DNA from: Ruminococcus sp. AF31-8BH
Lineage (GTDB): Bacteria > Bacillota > Clostridia > Lachnospirales > Lachnospiraceae
Reading direction: 5' to 3'
DNA length: 64,000 bases
Assembly: GCF_003460605.1 (NCBI RefSeq)
Contig: NZ_QTVN01000017.1
Coordinates: 1 to 64,000, forward strand
The notes beneath the pieces are model-generated. The model was not told where the DNA came from, ran no database searches, and saw nothing but the letters and a program-made list of their open reading frames with translations. This document shows, piece after piece, positions 15,340 through 23,547 of the stretch (the stretch's first letter is position 1; each line of letters opens with the position of its first letter). The position numbers and the translations under genes were made by a program.

Positions 15340-17073
15340 TTAAATACTGATAGTTCTTCCCAACTCCGCCGATGTTCTGTGGGAAATGGAAATCACCGTG
15401 CGATCCTTTGCCACACGCTTCAGTGCCGCCAGCACACTTTTCTCCGTCTCGGCATCCAGGTTTGCGGTGATCTCATCCAGAAGCAGCATTTTAGGTTCGG
15501 CCGCAGCTGCCCTGGCAATGGACAGCAGCTGCCACTGGCCCTTGGAAAAAATCTCCGGTGTACAGATCGTGTCATACCCATTTTCCAGTCTTTCAATTGC
15601 CTCCTTTAATCCGGTAAGCTCTGCAACTGCTTTCACCTGACGGTCAGAAATCCGGTTATCATACAGAGTGATCTGATCCCGAACCGTTCCTGGAACCATG
15701 TGGAAGGACTGCTCCACATAGCCAAAAAGCTTTCGTCTTTCCTCTGCCCGCACTGCAGCTGCCGGCATACCGTGGATCAGCACCTCTCCCTGATCCGGCT
15801 GGTAAAGTCCAAGCAGCAGCTTTAATATGGTACTTTTTCCTGCACCGGTACGGCCAAGAAGCGTAACCTGGTCGGTGTCCATAACTTTAAAATTCAGGTG
15901 TTCCAGCACCACATGCTCATCATAGCCAAAGGTCACATCTTTGAATTCTACGAATGGAACTCCACTCTTAGAAACAGACTTCTTTGAAAAATCTGACAGG
16001 TTTTCCCTATCTCCTGCATGCTCTGCAAATTTCTCATCCTTCAGCACTTCCATATTTCCTTCAGCCGCAACCTGGCTCTTCTCTTCCAATGCCAGAAATT
16101 CATTGATCCTGTGAATACCAGCCACAGCCGACTGAATGGTCTGAATCTCCATTCCAAGGCTTTCTACCGGAGTAAAAATCTGGGAAATGTAATTGATCAC
16201 AGCCACAGCAGTTCCCGCGGACATTCCAAAGAAGGTCAGTACAGACTGATTTCCGGACGCAGAAAGCAGCATCACAACCGCAACCACAATCGCATTCAAG
16301 ATCAGAATTACCGGAGAATACACCGCATCATAGAAATTGGTCCGCTCCATTGCCTGATAGCTCTCACCAATATAGGTGTCATAACGCTCTTCCATATATT
16401 TTTCCCTGGCAAGACAGTGGATGGTGCGGATGTTGTGCAGGGTCTCAGGAACATGGCCGGAAGCTCTTCCCACTGCTTTTCGGTTTTCAATCTGAGCCGT
16501 CAGCATGTTTTTCTGCACATGTCTGGTGAACCCAAACAGGAAGGGCAGCATTACAAGAAGCACCACTGTAAGTCCCTTATTTTCAAACCAGATTACCACC
16601 AGGATACTGATAATCTTGCAGGCATCTGCAAACATACTAATGATTCCTGATGTAAAAAGATTCTCTACCGTATCAACGTCCCCTACAAAACGGGAAACCA
16701 GGGTGCCGGGTTCCTGCCTGGTCAGGTTATCAGAGGTAAGGCTTACGAATTTTTCCATAAGACTGCTTCGAAGAGCATGGGTAATCTTCTGTCCGAATAC
16801 AGTCAGAAGCCCTTCCCTTGCAGATTCCATAAACCCGGTAAATGCAAGCATTGCAAAATAAAGGACCAGGATATAAACGGCTGCCTTATTTCCGCCTGTG
16901 ATGGTATCCACGATCCGGGCCAGGATCAGAGGCGGGATAAGCGCAGTCACAACAGCGCCGACAACGGCCAGAATAATTCCAAGGGACAGCCATTTCTGCT
17001 TTTTCACAGTCTGCCAGATGACGGTTTTTACCTGTCTTTTTGGGGCTCCCATAGCTTCCTTATTTTTCTTCAT
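15340..17073 (-). CDS. ABC exporter half-transporter, subunit B of a heterodimer
   Basis: A 577-residue fused membrane-ATPase protein. Residues about 20-310 form a six-helix exporter domain (WLSLGIILAVVGAVVTALIPP and so on). The ATPase has Walker A LLGRTGAGKSTILKLLLG, a Q-loop (GYVEQSF), a degenerate signature IFSKGQWQLLSIARA instead of LSGGQ, Walker B MLLLDEITANLD and switch ISHRTSAELGR. The degenerate signature here and the good one in its partner are typical of heterodimeric exporters with one weak ATP site. The start ATG 17073 has GGAGGCGC upstream and overlaps the partner's stop by 14 bases. A MarR regulator heads the operon, suggesting multidrug or toxic-compound export. Confidence 0.9.
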   Translation of the reverse strand: MKKNKEAMGAPKRQVKTVIWQTVKKQKWLSLGIILAVVGAVVTALIPPLILARIVDTITGGNKAAVYILVLYFAMLAFTGFMESAREGLLTVFGQKITHALRSSLMEKFVSLTSDNLTRQEPGTLVSRFVGDVDTVENLFTSGIISMFADACKIISILVVIWFENKGLTVVLLVMLPFLFGFTRHVQKNMLTAQIENRKAVGRASGHVPETLHNIRTIHCLAREKYMEERYDTYIGESYQAMERTNFYDAVYSPVILILNAIVVAVVMLLSASGNQSVLTFFGMSAGTAVAVINYISQIFTPVESLGMEIQTIQSAVAGIHRINEFLALEEKSQVAAEGNMEVLKDEKFAEHAGDRENLSDFSKKSVSKSGVPFVEFKDVTFGYDEHVVLEHLNFKVMDTDQVTLLGRTGAGKSTILKLLLGLYQPDQGEVLIHGMPAAAVRAEERRKLFGYVEQSFHMVPGTVRDQITLYDNRISDRQVKAVAELTGLKEAIERLENGYDTICTPEIFSKGQWQLLSIARAAAAEPKMLLLDEITANLDAETEKSVLAALKRVAKDRTVISISHRTSAELGRTISI

Positions 17074-18850
17074 TGCCTGCGCCTCCTTCCTCCATAAACA
17101 ATTTTTCATATTCCAGCACCTTTCTCAGAAGTTCCTCATGGGTGCCTGTCACTGTTTTTCCATCCTCCATCCAGATGATCTGATCCATCTGTGGGAACAG
17201 ATACAGACGGTGGGAAATCAACAGAACCATATTCTCCCTAGACTGCTCTTTCAGATTTGCAAAAATCTGCTTCTCCGTGCTTTTATCCAGGGCAGAAAAA
17301 GGATCGTCCAGAATCAGCACAGGCTTCTGATAGCAAAGGGTTCTGGCAAGGGCAAGACGTTTTCCCTGACCGCCGGAAAGACGTACCCCGCCATTTCCAA
17401 CCAAAGTCTGTATGCCGTTGTCCATTTCCTTTACTTCCTCATCCATGCAAACCATTTTAAGGAAATCTTCTGCATTTTTCTTTGTTCCCATAAGAACGTT
17501 ATTTTCCACGCTGTCATTAAACAACTCTGGATCATGACCAAGATAGCCTATGATACCCGTACGCTTTGATGGTGTCATCTTTTGAAGTTCTTCGCCATCC
17601 ACCAGGATCTGTCCCTCATAGGGATATTCGCACAAAAAAGCTTTTCCCAAAGTAGATTTTCCGCAGGCCACCGGACCGGTGATTCCGATCATCTGGCCTT
17701 TTTTGATCTGAAAGGAAATATCGTTCAAAATCTGTTTACCATCCGGGTAAGCAAACTTCAAATGGCCGATCTGTAATTGAGTTACATTTTCTAAACCAGC
17801 TTCTTTTCCTTCTGTATCCTGTCTTTCAGAATTTTCCCTTGCCTTGGCCCCGTTCTCTTCTTCCTGCTTTGTCAAAAGCGGCTTGATTCTTTTCCAGGAA
17901 ACCTGTGCCTTATGCACTGCATTAAACAGCTTCGCCGCACTGGAGGACTTTACGGACATCTTCACAAAACATGCCAGGAAAGTCGTAAAGGACGCAATGG
18001 TCCAGGTGCTCCAGCCTGTTCCAAGAACATTTTTCTGGCCGAAATACAGGATAAACAAAACTCCGACCATGGAAATAATCCGATACACCGGCGGCATTAC
18101 GGAATTCCAGATATTGGCCTTTACTGCTGATTTTTCATAAGAAGTGAGGTTCTCTTCGTAAGCAAGCTGCCGCTCCTGTTCACATCCAAAAACACGGTAT
18201 GTAATGGCATTTTCTGCCCTGTCCAAAGTGGCATTGCTCAGATATCCGGACTGCTCTTTGTATGCAGCCCCTGTCCTCTGAATCATCTTTTTCATCTTTT
18301 CCGCCGTCATATAGGAAATTGGCGGGAAAATCATGCAAAGCAGTGCCAGCCGGAAATCATACCACAAAAGCATTCCCGCATAAGCAGCCAGGGCCACTCC
18401 TGTATCAAAAATCTCCGTGGTAAACTTACGCATTCCTTCCACGCAGTCATCTACGTCCAGGATTGCCTTGGTCATAATGCTTCCCTCGCCCTCTTTCCGA
18501 AGGCTTGCGCGGCTTTTCCTTACCAGGCCTGCATACAGGATTTCTTTCATCCGGCGGTTTACATTGTTGGCAAAACGCCGCACATAAAATCGTTTGATGT
18601 ATCTGGCAATCTGGACAACCGCAATGGCTGTCACATATCCAAGCACCAGAACCAGCATGTCGGAAAACTGTCCCAGCCCTCTCAGAATTTCAACCAGACA
18701 GCCGGTCATTTTTCCCTCAAACCAGGGGCCTGCCAGAAGTCCCAGGTTATAGATCAGGCCGGAAATGGTCACGATCAGAAGAACCTTCCATTCTTTTTTG
18801 AAATAGGAAAGCACTCTGTCCGGCTGAAAGGTTTTGTCACTTTTCTCCAT
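17060..18850 (-). CDS. ABC exporter half-transporter, subunit A of a heterodimer
   Basis: A 596-residue exporter. The membrane domain (residues about 20-310) includes EWKVLLIVTISGLIYNLGLLAG and several further helices. The ATPase has Walker A GITGPVACGKSTLGKAFL (valine-alanine-cysteine in place of the usual SGSGKS), the canonical signature VRLSGGQGKRLALARTL, Walker B VLILDDPFSALD (aspartate where most have the catalytic glutamate) and switch LLISHRLYLF. Missing the catalytic glutamate in one subunit is usual in heterodimeric exporters. The start ATG 18850 has GAGGGAGC upstream and overlaps the MarR stop by 14 bases. It forms one complex with the protein encoded by the next gene. Confidence 0.9.
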   Translation of the reverse strand: MEKSDKTFQPDRVLSYFKKEWKVLLIVTISGLIYNLGLLAGPWFEGKMTGCLVEILRGLGQFSDMLVLVLGYVTAIAVVQIARYIKRFYVRRFANNVNRRMKEILYAGLVRKSRASLRKEGEGSIMTKAILDVDDCVEGMRKFTTEIFDTGVALAAYAGMLLWYDFRLALLCMIFPPISYMTAEKMKKMIQRTGAAYKEQSGYLSNATLDRAENAITYRVFGCEQERQLAYEENLTSYEKSAVKANIWNSVMPPVYRIISMVGVLFILYFGQKNVLGTGWSTWTIASFTTFLACFVKMSVKSSSAAKLFNAVHKAQVSWKRIKPLLTKQEEENGAKARENSERQDTEGKEAGLENVTQLQIGHLKFAYPDGKQILNDISFQIKKGQMIGITGPVACGKSTLGKAFLCEYPYEGQILVDGEELQKMTPSKRTGIIGYLGHDPELFNDSVENNVLMGTKKNAEDFLKMVCMDEEVKEMDNGIQTLVGNGGVRLSGGQGKRLALARTLCYQKPVLILDDPFSALDKSTEKQIFANLKEQSRENMVLLISHRLYLFPQMDQIIWMEDGKTVTGTHEELLRKVLEYEKLFMEEGGAGNEEK

Positions 18851-19328
18851 CTTCTGCTCCCTCATCTTTGTGTTCCATTACCTTTTGTGTCACATCCGGG
18901 AATCCAGCCTGGCGCTGCCGCTTTGATTTCCAGTAAAGGGTATCTAAAGTTTTGCAAAACGCTTCTTTTTCCTCTTCTGGAAGCTCTGATAAAAGCCATT
19001 CATAAAAAATGGTCTCGATCTGTGCTTTGGAATTTTTCAGTTCTTCTGCCTTGGGTGTAGCGTATAAAAGCTGGCTTCTTCCGTCTTCCGGATTGTGCTT
19101 TCGGATCAGGTAGCCTTTGTTTTCCAGGCTTGCCACCCGCTTGGCTGCTGCCCCTTTGTCAATTTTCAGGGACTCTCTCATCACAGTCTGGGTCACTCCT
19201 GGATTGTGCCGGATAAAATGTATCACATCAAATTCCGCTGTCCCGATGCCGTCTTCCTTCATCATCTGTACGGTGAATTTGCTGATCTCACGGGCAATTT
19301 TTGTCATTTTACGCTGCGTGCTGTCCAT
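18837..19328 (-). CDS. MarR-family transcriptional regulator
   Basis: A 163-residue MarR-type winged-helix regulator. The DNA-binding part reads IHFIRHNPGVTQTVMRESLKIDKGAAAKRVASLENKGYLIRKHNPEDGRSQLLYAT: recognition helix followed by the wing with the invariant DGR. Helices at both ends form the dimer. The start has AAAGGAG 8 bases upstream. It is the first gene of a three-gene operon with the heterodimeric ABC exporter, so it most likely represses that exporter until a toxic ligand binds. Inverted TAGTTGTA half-sites over the promoter (19366-19403) are the probable operator. Ligand unknown. Confidence 0.93.
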   Translation of the reverse strand: MDSTQRKMTKIAREISKFTVQMMKEDGIGTAEFDVIHFIRHNPGVTQTVMRESLKIDKGAAAKRVASLENKGYLIRKHNPEDGRSQLLYATPKAEELKNSKAQIETIFYEWLLSELPEEEKEAFCKTLDTLYWKSKRQRQAGFPDVTQKVMEHKDEGAEDGEK

Positions 19329-19365
19329 GGTTTTCTCCTTTCCCGATTACTTATTTCAAATTAAT

Positions 19366-19417
19366 TAGTTGTATGTTCAACCAGTTAGATGATAGTACAA
19401 CTAAATTATTCTGTCAA
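19366..19417 (-). promoter_or_regulatory. Promoter and inverted-repeat operator of the MarR-ABC operon
   Basis: Minus strand: -35 TTGACA (19412-19417), 17-base spacer, -10 TATCAT (19389-19394). An 8-bp inverted repeat, TAGTTGTA (19366-19373) and TACAACTA (19396-19403), brackets the -10 and start site. A second weaker GTTG-N6-CAAC dyad lies at 19368-19381. This layout suits repression by MarR. Confidence 0.75.
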
Positions 19418-19434
19418 GAACTAGAGCCTGTTTG

Positions 19435-19480
19435 AAAAAGGGCTGTGCCCTGCCGAAATAACTTGGCAGATACACAGCCC
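19435..19480 (-). terminator. Terminator of argS
   Basis: Stem GGGCTGTG (19440-19447) with CACAGCCC (19473-19480), with an inner TGCC/GGCA pairing. The minus strand continues into TTTTTC. It lies about 60 bases past the argS stop. Confidence 0.85.
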
Positions 19481-19538
19481 TGTAAAATACGTTTTCTTTA
19501 TGCGAAATAATCTCAGGAAATTTTCCTTACAAATCCCA

Positions 19539-21305
19539 TCACATCTTATCCGGTGCTTCAAATCCCAGAAGATCAATGCTTGTCTCAAGCACTCTCTTGG
19601 TCAGCAAAAGCAGGCGGATATAGGATTCCTTCTGTGCCTGGTTCTCCTCGCTGAGAATCTTGGTCTCGTGATAGAAGCTGTTGAATGCATTGGATACTTC
19701 GTAAATATAAGCGCAGATCTTGTGAGGTGCCTTCTCCTCAAATGCACTCTCAATCATGCTGCCAAATCCGGAAAGCTGAAGCATCAGGTTCTTCTCGCTT
19801 CCATTGGAAGCCTTCAGAAGCTCTCCAGCCTCAAGGTTTCCGCCGGCTTCCACATAGCGGTTCAGGATGGATTTGATACGAACAATGGTGTAAAGGATGT
19901 ACGGACCTGTATTTCCCTCGAAGGAAGTGAAACGGTCTACATCAAAAATATAATCCTTGGTTGCCTGGTTGGAAAGATCACCGTATTTGATTGCAGCCAG
20001 ACCTACGATCTTGGCAGTATCTTTGGCATCCTTATCGCGGACGCTTCTGTTCTCCACGATCTTATTAAACATTTCCTCGTCAATGTCTGCGATCAGGTTC
20101 TCAAGACGCATAACGCCGCCTTCTCTTGTCTTAAACGGCTTGCCGTCCTTACCGTTCATGGTACCAAATCCAAGGAAGGAAAGCTTGGTGTCATCCTCTA
20201 CCAGTCCGGTCTTTCTTGCACAGCGGAATACCTGGATGAAGTGCAGCTCCTGACGCTTATCTACAACGTAAAGAATCTCATCCGGGTGGAACAGCTTCAT
20301 ACGCTCTACAATGGTAGCAAGGTCTGTAGTTGTATAAAGAGAAGCTCCGTCAGATTTCAGAAGCATGCAAGGCGGAATTTCCTTGGTATCGGTATCTTCC
20401 TTTACATCTACAACAAGTGCGCCCTGATCCTGGTATGCGAAGCCTTTTTCCTTCATCATCTCTACCATATCCGGGATGTATGGCTGGGCATCGGATTCCT
20501 TTTTCCAGAGGTCAAAGGATACGTTTAAGTTGGCATAGTTTCTCTTAAGGTCTGTAACAGAAACATTCATAATGTGGTTCCACAGAGCCATGTATCCTGG
20601 CTTGCCCTGCTGAAGAAGGTGAGTGGCCTCAAGTGCCTCCTGGCGGTATGCCTCATCCTCTTTGGATTTGCCGCTTGCACATGGATAGATTTCTTCCAGC
20701 TCGCTGATGGTAAATGGCGCTTCTGTTGGATATTCTCCTGTAAAGCTGTCATCAAAATATACAAGCTCCGGCTGTCTGTGCTTCAGCTCGGTGATGATCA
20801 GTCCCATCTGAAGTCCCCAGTCCCCAAGATGAACGTCACCGATCACCTTGTGTCCCACGAAACGGCCGATTCTCTTAATGCTCTCGCCAATGATGGCAGA
20901 ACGAAGATGTCCTACATGGAGCGGCTTGGCAACGTTTGGTCCGCCGTAGTCGATCACGATGGTCTTCGGCTCTTTGGCTGTGTCTGCACCAAGCTTCTCG
21001 TCCTTCTCCATCTCCTTCAGATAATCTGCAAGGAACTCCTCGCTGACCTTCAGATTAATAAATCCAGGCTTTACCATTTCTTTCATGGAAAAGACTTTGG
21101 AGTCTGCCAGGTTGGCTACTACGTCGTCAGCGATCATAAACGGTGCTTTTTTATAGGCTTTAGCTCCTGCCATGGCACCGTTGCACTGGTATTCGCAAAG
21201 ATCCGGACGGTTGGATACGCCTACTTTTCCGTAGGACGGATCATATCCTGCTTTCTCGAATGCAGAAGAAAGCTCTTCCGCCATATAGTCTGTAAGTTTT
21301 TTCAT
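19539..21305 (-). CDS. argS: Arginyl-tRNA synthetase
   Basis: Class I synthetase that charges tRNA-Arg. The HIGH motif reads PLHVGHLRSAIIGESI after the family's DYGGPNVAKP stretch, and the KMSKS-like region is GKDGKPFKTREGGVMRLENLI, both typical of ArgRS. The C-terminal anticodon-binding helical domain ends ETSIDLLGFEAPDKM, with the usual final methionine. It has 588 residues. The open frame extends 28 codons upstream, but ATG 21305 follows TTTAGGAGGATTT and is where the N-terminal Add-1 domain (KKLTDYMAEELSSAF) begins. It is monocistronic, with its own terminator. I see no T-box in the short upstream region. Confidence 0.98.
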   Translation of the reverse strand: MKKLTDYMAEELSSAFEKAGYDPSYGKVGVSNRPDLCEYQCNGAMAGAKAYKKAPFMIADDVVANLADSKVFSMKEMVKPGFINLKVSEEFLADYLKEMEKDEKLGADTAKEPKTIVIDYGGPNVAKPLHVGHLRSAIIGESIKRIGRFVGHKVIGDVHLGDWGLQMGLIITELKHRQPELVYFDDSFTGEYPTEAPFTISELEEIYPCASGKSKEDEAYRQEALEATHLLQQGKPGYMALWNHIMNVSVTDLKRNYANLNVSFDLWKKESDAQPYIPDMVEMMKEKGFAYQDQGALVVDVKEDTDTKEIPPCMLLKSDGASLYTTTDLATIVERMKLFHPDEILYVVDKRQELHFIQVFRCARKTGLVEDDTKLSFLGFGTMNGKDGKPFKTREGGVMRLENLIADIDEEMFNKIVENRSVRDKDAKDTAKIVGLAAIKYGDLSNQATKDYIFDVDRFTSFEGNTGPYILYTIVRIKSILNRYVEAGGNLEAGELLKASNGSEKNLMLQLSGFGSMIESAFEEKAPHKICAYIYEVSNAFNSFYHETKILSEENQAQKESYIRLLLLTKRVLETSIDLLGFEAPDKM

Positions 21306-21429
21306 AAATCCTCCTAAATTCCCCGAGGGGATGTTATTTCTGTTATCATTTCTGCAATTTCTGTCACCCGGCAGTTCAAAAAAGTTCATTCACAGAACTA
21401 TTTCTGACTCTGTAACTCCTGTCTGTATA

Positions 21430-22299
21430 TTACACGGTCACTTTACGTGAACATGCAATTGCCAGGGAACCATGTCCAATGTGACATGCCACGCTAAGGG
21501 ACAGCGGATCCATGTGAATCTCCATTCCCGGGAATGCCTCCTGCATCTCCTGCTTCCACTCCTGTGCCTCTTCCGGGTTGCCGGTGTAAGCAGCCTGAAG
21601 ACACATCTCTCCATTCTGGACAAACTGGGCAAAACGTCCCTCGAAGTCTGCCTTCATGGCCTTCAGCATAGTACGTCTGGCCTGCTTCTTGCCTCTTACC
21701 TTGGCAAAAGCATCTAGCTTCTCTCCCTGGAGCTGCAGTACCGGCTTCAGGTTCAGAACCGTACCGATTGCGGCTGCCGCCGGGGTGATTCTTCCGCCCT
21801 TCTTCAGATATTTCAAAGTCTCAAGGGTAATATAAATACTGGAATTGAATTTCTCCTCCTCCAGGATCTTCTTAATCTCTGCACCGCTTCTGCCTGCCTC
21901 ACGAAGGGCAATGGCGTCCTCCACAGACTGGCGCTGGGTTACGGAAATTCGCTGATTATCTACCACATGCACTCTGCCCTCATATTCCTGGGCAAGTCCC
22001 ATTGCAGTGGCGCAGGTAGCACTAAGTCCGCTGGACATAGGGATCTGTACGATCTCATCATATTCCTTCAGAAGGGTATCCCAAAGTCCCATGGTCTCTC
22101 CCGGGCTTGGCTGGGAGGTAGAAATCAAAGCGTCGCTCTTCAGCCACTGATAAAATTCCTCCTGGCTTAAGGTGATTCCTTCCAGATACATTTTCTCATT
22201 AATAAAAAAAGGCATAGGGATCACAGATACTCCAAGTCTGCGTCCTTCCTCCTGCGTAATGCCGCTGTTACTGTCCGTTACAATGGCAATTTTACTCAT
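21430..22299 (-). CDS. DegV-family fatty-acid-binding protein
   Basis: A 289-residue DegV protein, which binds a fatty acid and serves as the FakB subunit of fatty acid kinase in Firmicutes. The N-terminus reads KIAIVTDSNSGITQEEGRRLG, the family's opening motif, followed by the conserved STSQPSPGE (threonine/serine contacts to the carboxylate). Later text includes VHVVDNQRISVTQRQSVEDA and GHGSLAIA near the C-terminus, including the GHGS element. ATG 22299 has AAGGAGAG upstream. A strong promoter lies at 22426-22454. The ATPase subunit FakA is not in the window. Confidence 0.92.
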   Translation of the reverse strand: MSKIAIVTDSNSGITQEEGRRLGVSVIPMPFFINEKMYLEGITLSQEEFYQWLKSDALISTSQPSPGETMGLWDTLLKEYDEIVQIPMSSGLSATCATAMGLAQEYEGRVHVVDNQRISVTQRQSVEDAIALREAGRSGAEIKKILEEEKFNSSIYITLETLKYLKKGGRITPAAAAIGTVLNLKPVLQLQGEKLDAFAKVRGKKQARRTMLKAMKADFEGRFAQFVQNGEMCLQAAYTGNPEEAQEWKQEMQEAFPGMEIHMDPLSLSVACHIGHGSLAIACSRKVTV

Positions 22300-22425
22300 T
22301 CAATCTCTCCTTATCTCTTATAAAAAGTCGTCACTGTCCTGCCCTTTCTTCGGTCAATCCGGCTCTGATTTTCCAGATCAAACAGCAACTGTAAATCTTT
22401 ATTCCCGTTCAGGGTCTTACAGTCT

Positions 22426-22454
22426 ATTATAATACCTCTGGTCCCTTCTGGCAA
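22426..22454 (-). promoter_or_regulatory. Promoter of the DegV gene
   Basis: Minus strand: -35 TTGCCA (22449-22454), 17-base spacer, -10 TATAAT (22426-22431), close to consensus. It leaves a leader of about 120 bases in which I see no strong structure. Confidence 0.8.
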
Positions 22455-22531
22455 ATACTTTAGAGAAATCTCTCACGAAAAAATGTACCAAAATATTCCT
22501 TTTCCCGGAAAATTCTTTTGGCAAAAACAGG

Positions 22532-22578
22532 AAAAGGACGTCTGGTACAGCATTTTATGTATGCCCTACCAGACGTCC
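22532..22578 (-). terminator. Terminator overlapping the end of the 22,566 gene
   Basis: A perfect 12-bp stem, GGACGTCTGGTA (22536-22547) with TACCAGACGTCC (22567-22578), 19-base loop. On the minus strand TTTTCC follows. The upper arm contains the last codons and the stop of the gene ending at 22566. Confidence 0.85.
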
Positions 22579-23537
22579 GCAATCAGCATGATCACAGTTG
22601 CTGCCGCACATTTTAGCATGCATCCCATGCCTGCGCACAGACGCTCTGCCTGGGCAGCTGTTTTGGGAAGCATCACATACCACCGGAAAAGTTCCATTTC
22701 TTTTTGGATTTTTTCCGGCCAGAAAGAGAAGTCGGACCATTTATCCGGCAGCCAGTCGTAGGGAAAGGTAATCCAGCCTGAGAGAAAGAACAGGCATCCT
22801 CCCCACAAAAAAGCTGTCAGGATCCATCTTAAATAGCGACTGCCTTTTACCAGCCTGCCAAAGATTCCCTGAATACAAAAGGCTGCAAGCAGAACAAACG
22901 CGGCGGGAAACCATGGAGTCAGATTTTCAAGCCAGCCGTCATCCACCAGTGTTCCAAAATAGCCGTTGCTCATGAGGAATCCGGAAGCTGCATTTTCCTT
23001 ACTTTGTCCTTTTGCCGGACGGACCAGCACCTGGGTGTAAATGGTGTCCTTTGCATCGGGGTGAATGAGAATCCGGTGCATATTCCAGGATGCCGCCTGG
23101 CGAACCAGATAGGTTTTGTCGTTCAAAACCACTGCTCCGCCAACACAGTTTCTGCTTCCAAATAACTCCACTGCTGTTTTTTCATCTATAATGCAGCCTT
23201 CCTGGTCGTTCTCATCCAGGGCCATGCCCTCCCGGTCGTACAGAGATGCCTTTCCAAGAACACCAGTAACTGCCACCTGTGTCTGGCGAACGTATTCGGG
23301 ATTTTGCAGATCTGTCATTCCGCCATTCCATACAAAACAAAGATCTGTGAACTCCTCTGCTTTTGCACCGGACAAAAGGATTTCTTCTGCCCGTTTCTGA
23401 TCGGGGTATGTGCCGTAGAGTTCAATCACAGCTGCATTGCTTTCTTCCATAGATGCATAATTCTGAATTCCCGAATAAAAAAGCAGGGCTGCGATGATCC
23501 ACAAGCAGATATTTTTCCAGTATTTTTTAAGATTCAT
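22566..23537 (-). CDS. Membrane protein with a MacB-like extracytoplasmic domain
   Basis: A 323-residue protein I cannot name. An N-terminal helix (NICLWIIAALLFYSGI, residues 9-24) is followed by about 180 exported residues, then three C-terminal helices: WFPAAFVLLAAFCIQGIFG, WILTAFLWGGCLFFLSGWI and a final CAAATVIMLIADVW. The exported part contains IIDEKTAVELFGSRNCVGGAVVLNDKTYLV, which resembles the LFG-NPVGK-INGxxYTVVG pattern of MacB periplasmic core domains. The helix arrangement is not the usual four of a MacB permease. It lies directly downstream of a membrane-fusion protein gene in the sugar permease transcript, with no ATPase alongside. It could be a degenerate efflux partner; the function is inferred only loosely. 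Confidence 0.5.
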   Translation of the reverse strand: MNLKKYWKNICLWIIAALLFYSGIQNYASMEESNAAVIELYGTYPDQKRAEEILLSGAKAEEFTDLCFVWNGGMTDLQNPEYVRQTQVAVTGVLGKASLYDREGMALDENDQEGCIIDEKTAVELFGSRNCVGGAVVLNDKTYLVRQAASWNMHRILIHPDAKDTIYTQVLVRPAKGQSKENAASGFLMSNGYFGTLVDDGWLENLTPWFPAAFVLLAAFCIQGIFGRLVKGSRYLRWILTAFLWGGCLFFLSGWITFPYDWLPDKWSDFSFWPEKIQKEMELFRWYVMLPKTAAQAERLCAGMGCMLKCAAATVIMLIADVW

Positions 23538-23547
23538 TGCTTTTCCC

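Noticed and set aside
17074..17109. Upstream starts for exporter and other genes where the open frame is longer
   Set aside because: The chosen ATG codons (for example 17073, 18850, 35693, 37889, 41198, 48191) each have a clear Shine-Dalgarno site, while the extensions lie within the preceding gene or leader.
21306..21429. A T-box leader in front of argS (and of hisS and aspS)
   Set aside because: The spacers are short and I see no AGGGTGGNACCGCG-type T-box sequence or specifier stem.
22316..22454. A possible 47-codon minus-strand ORF ending just before the DegV ribosome-binding site
   Set aside because: Its only starts are TTG or ATT codons with no ribosome-binding site, and it overlaps a near-consensus promoter that would transcribe only its 3' part. 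I treat the stretch as the DegV leader.
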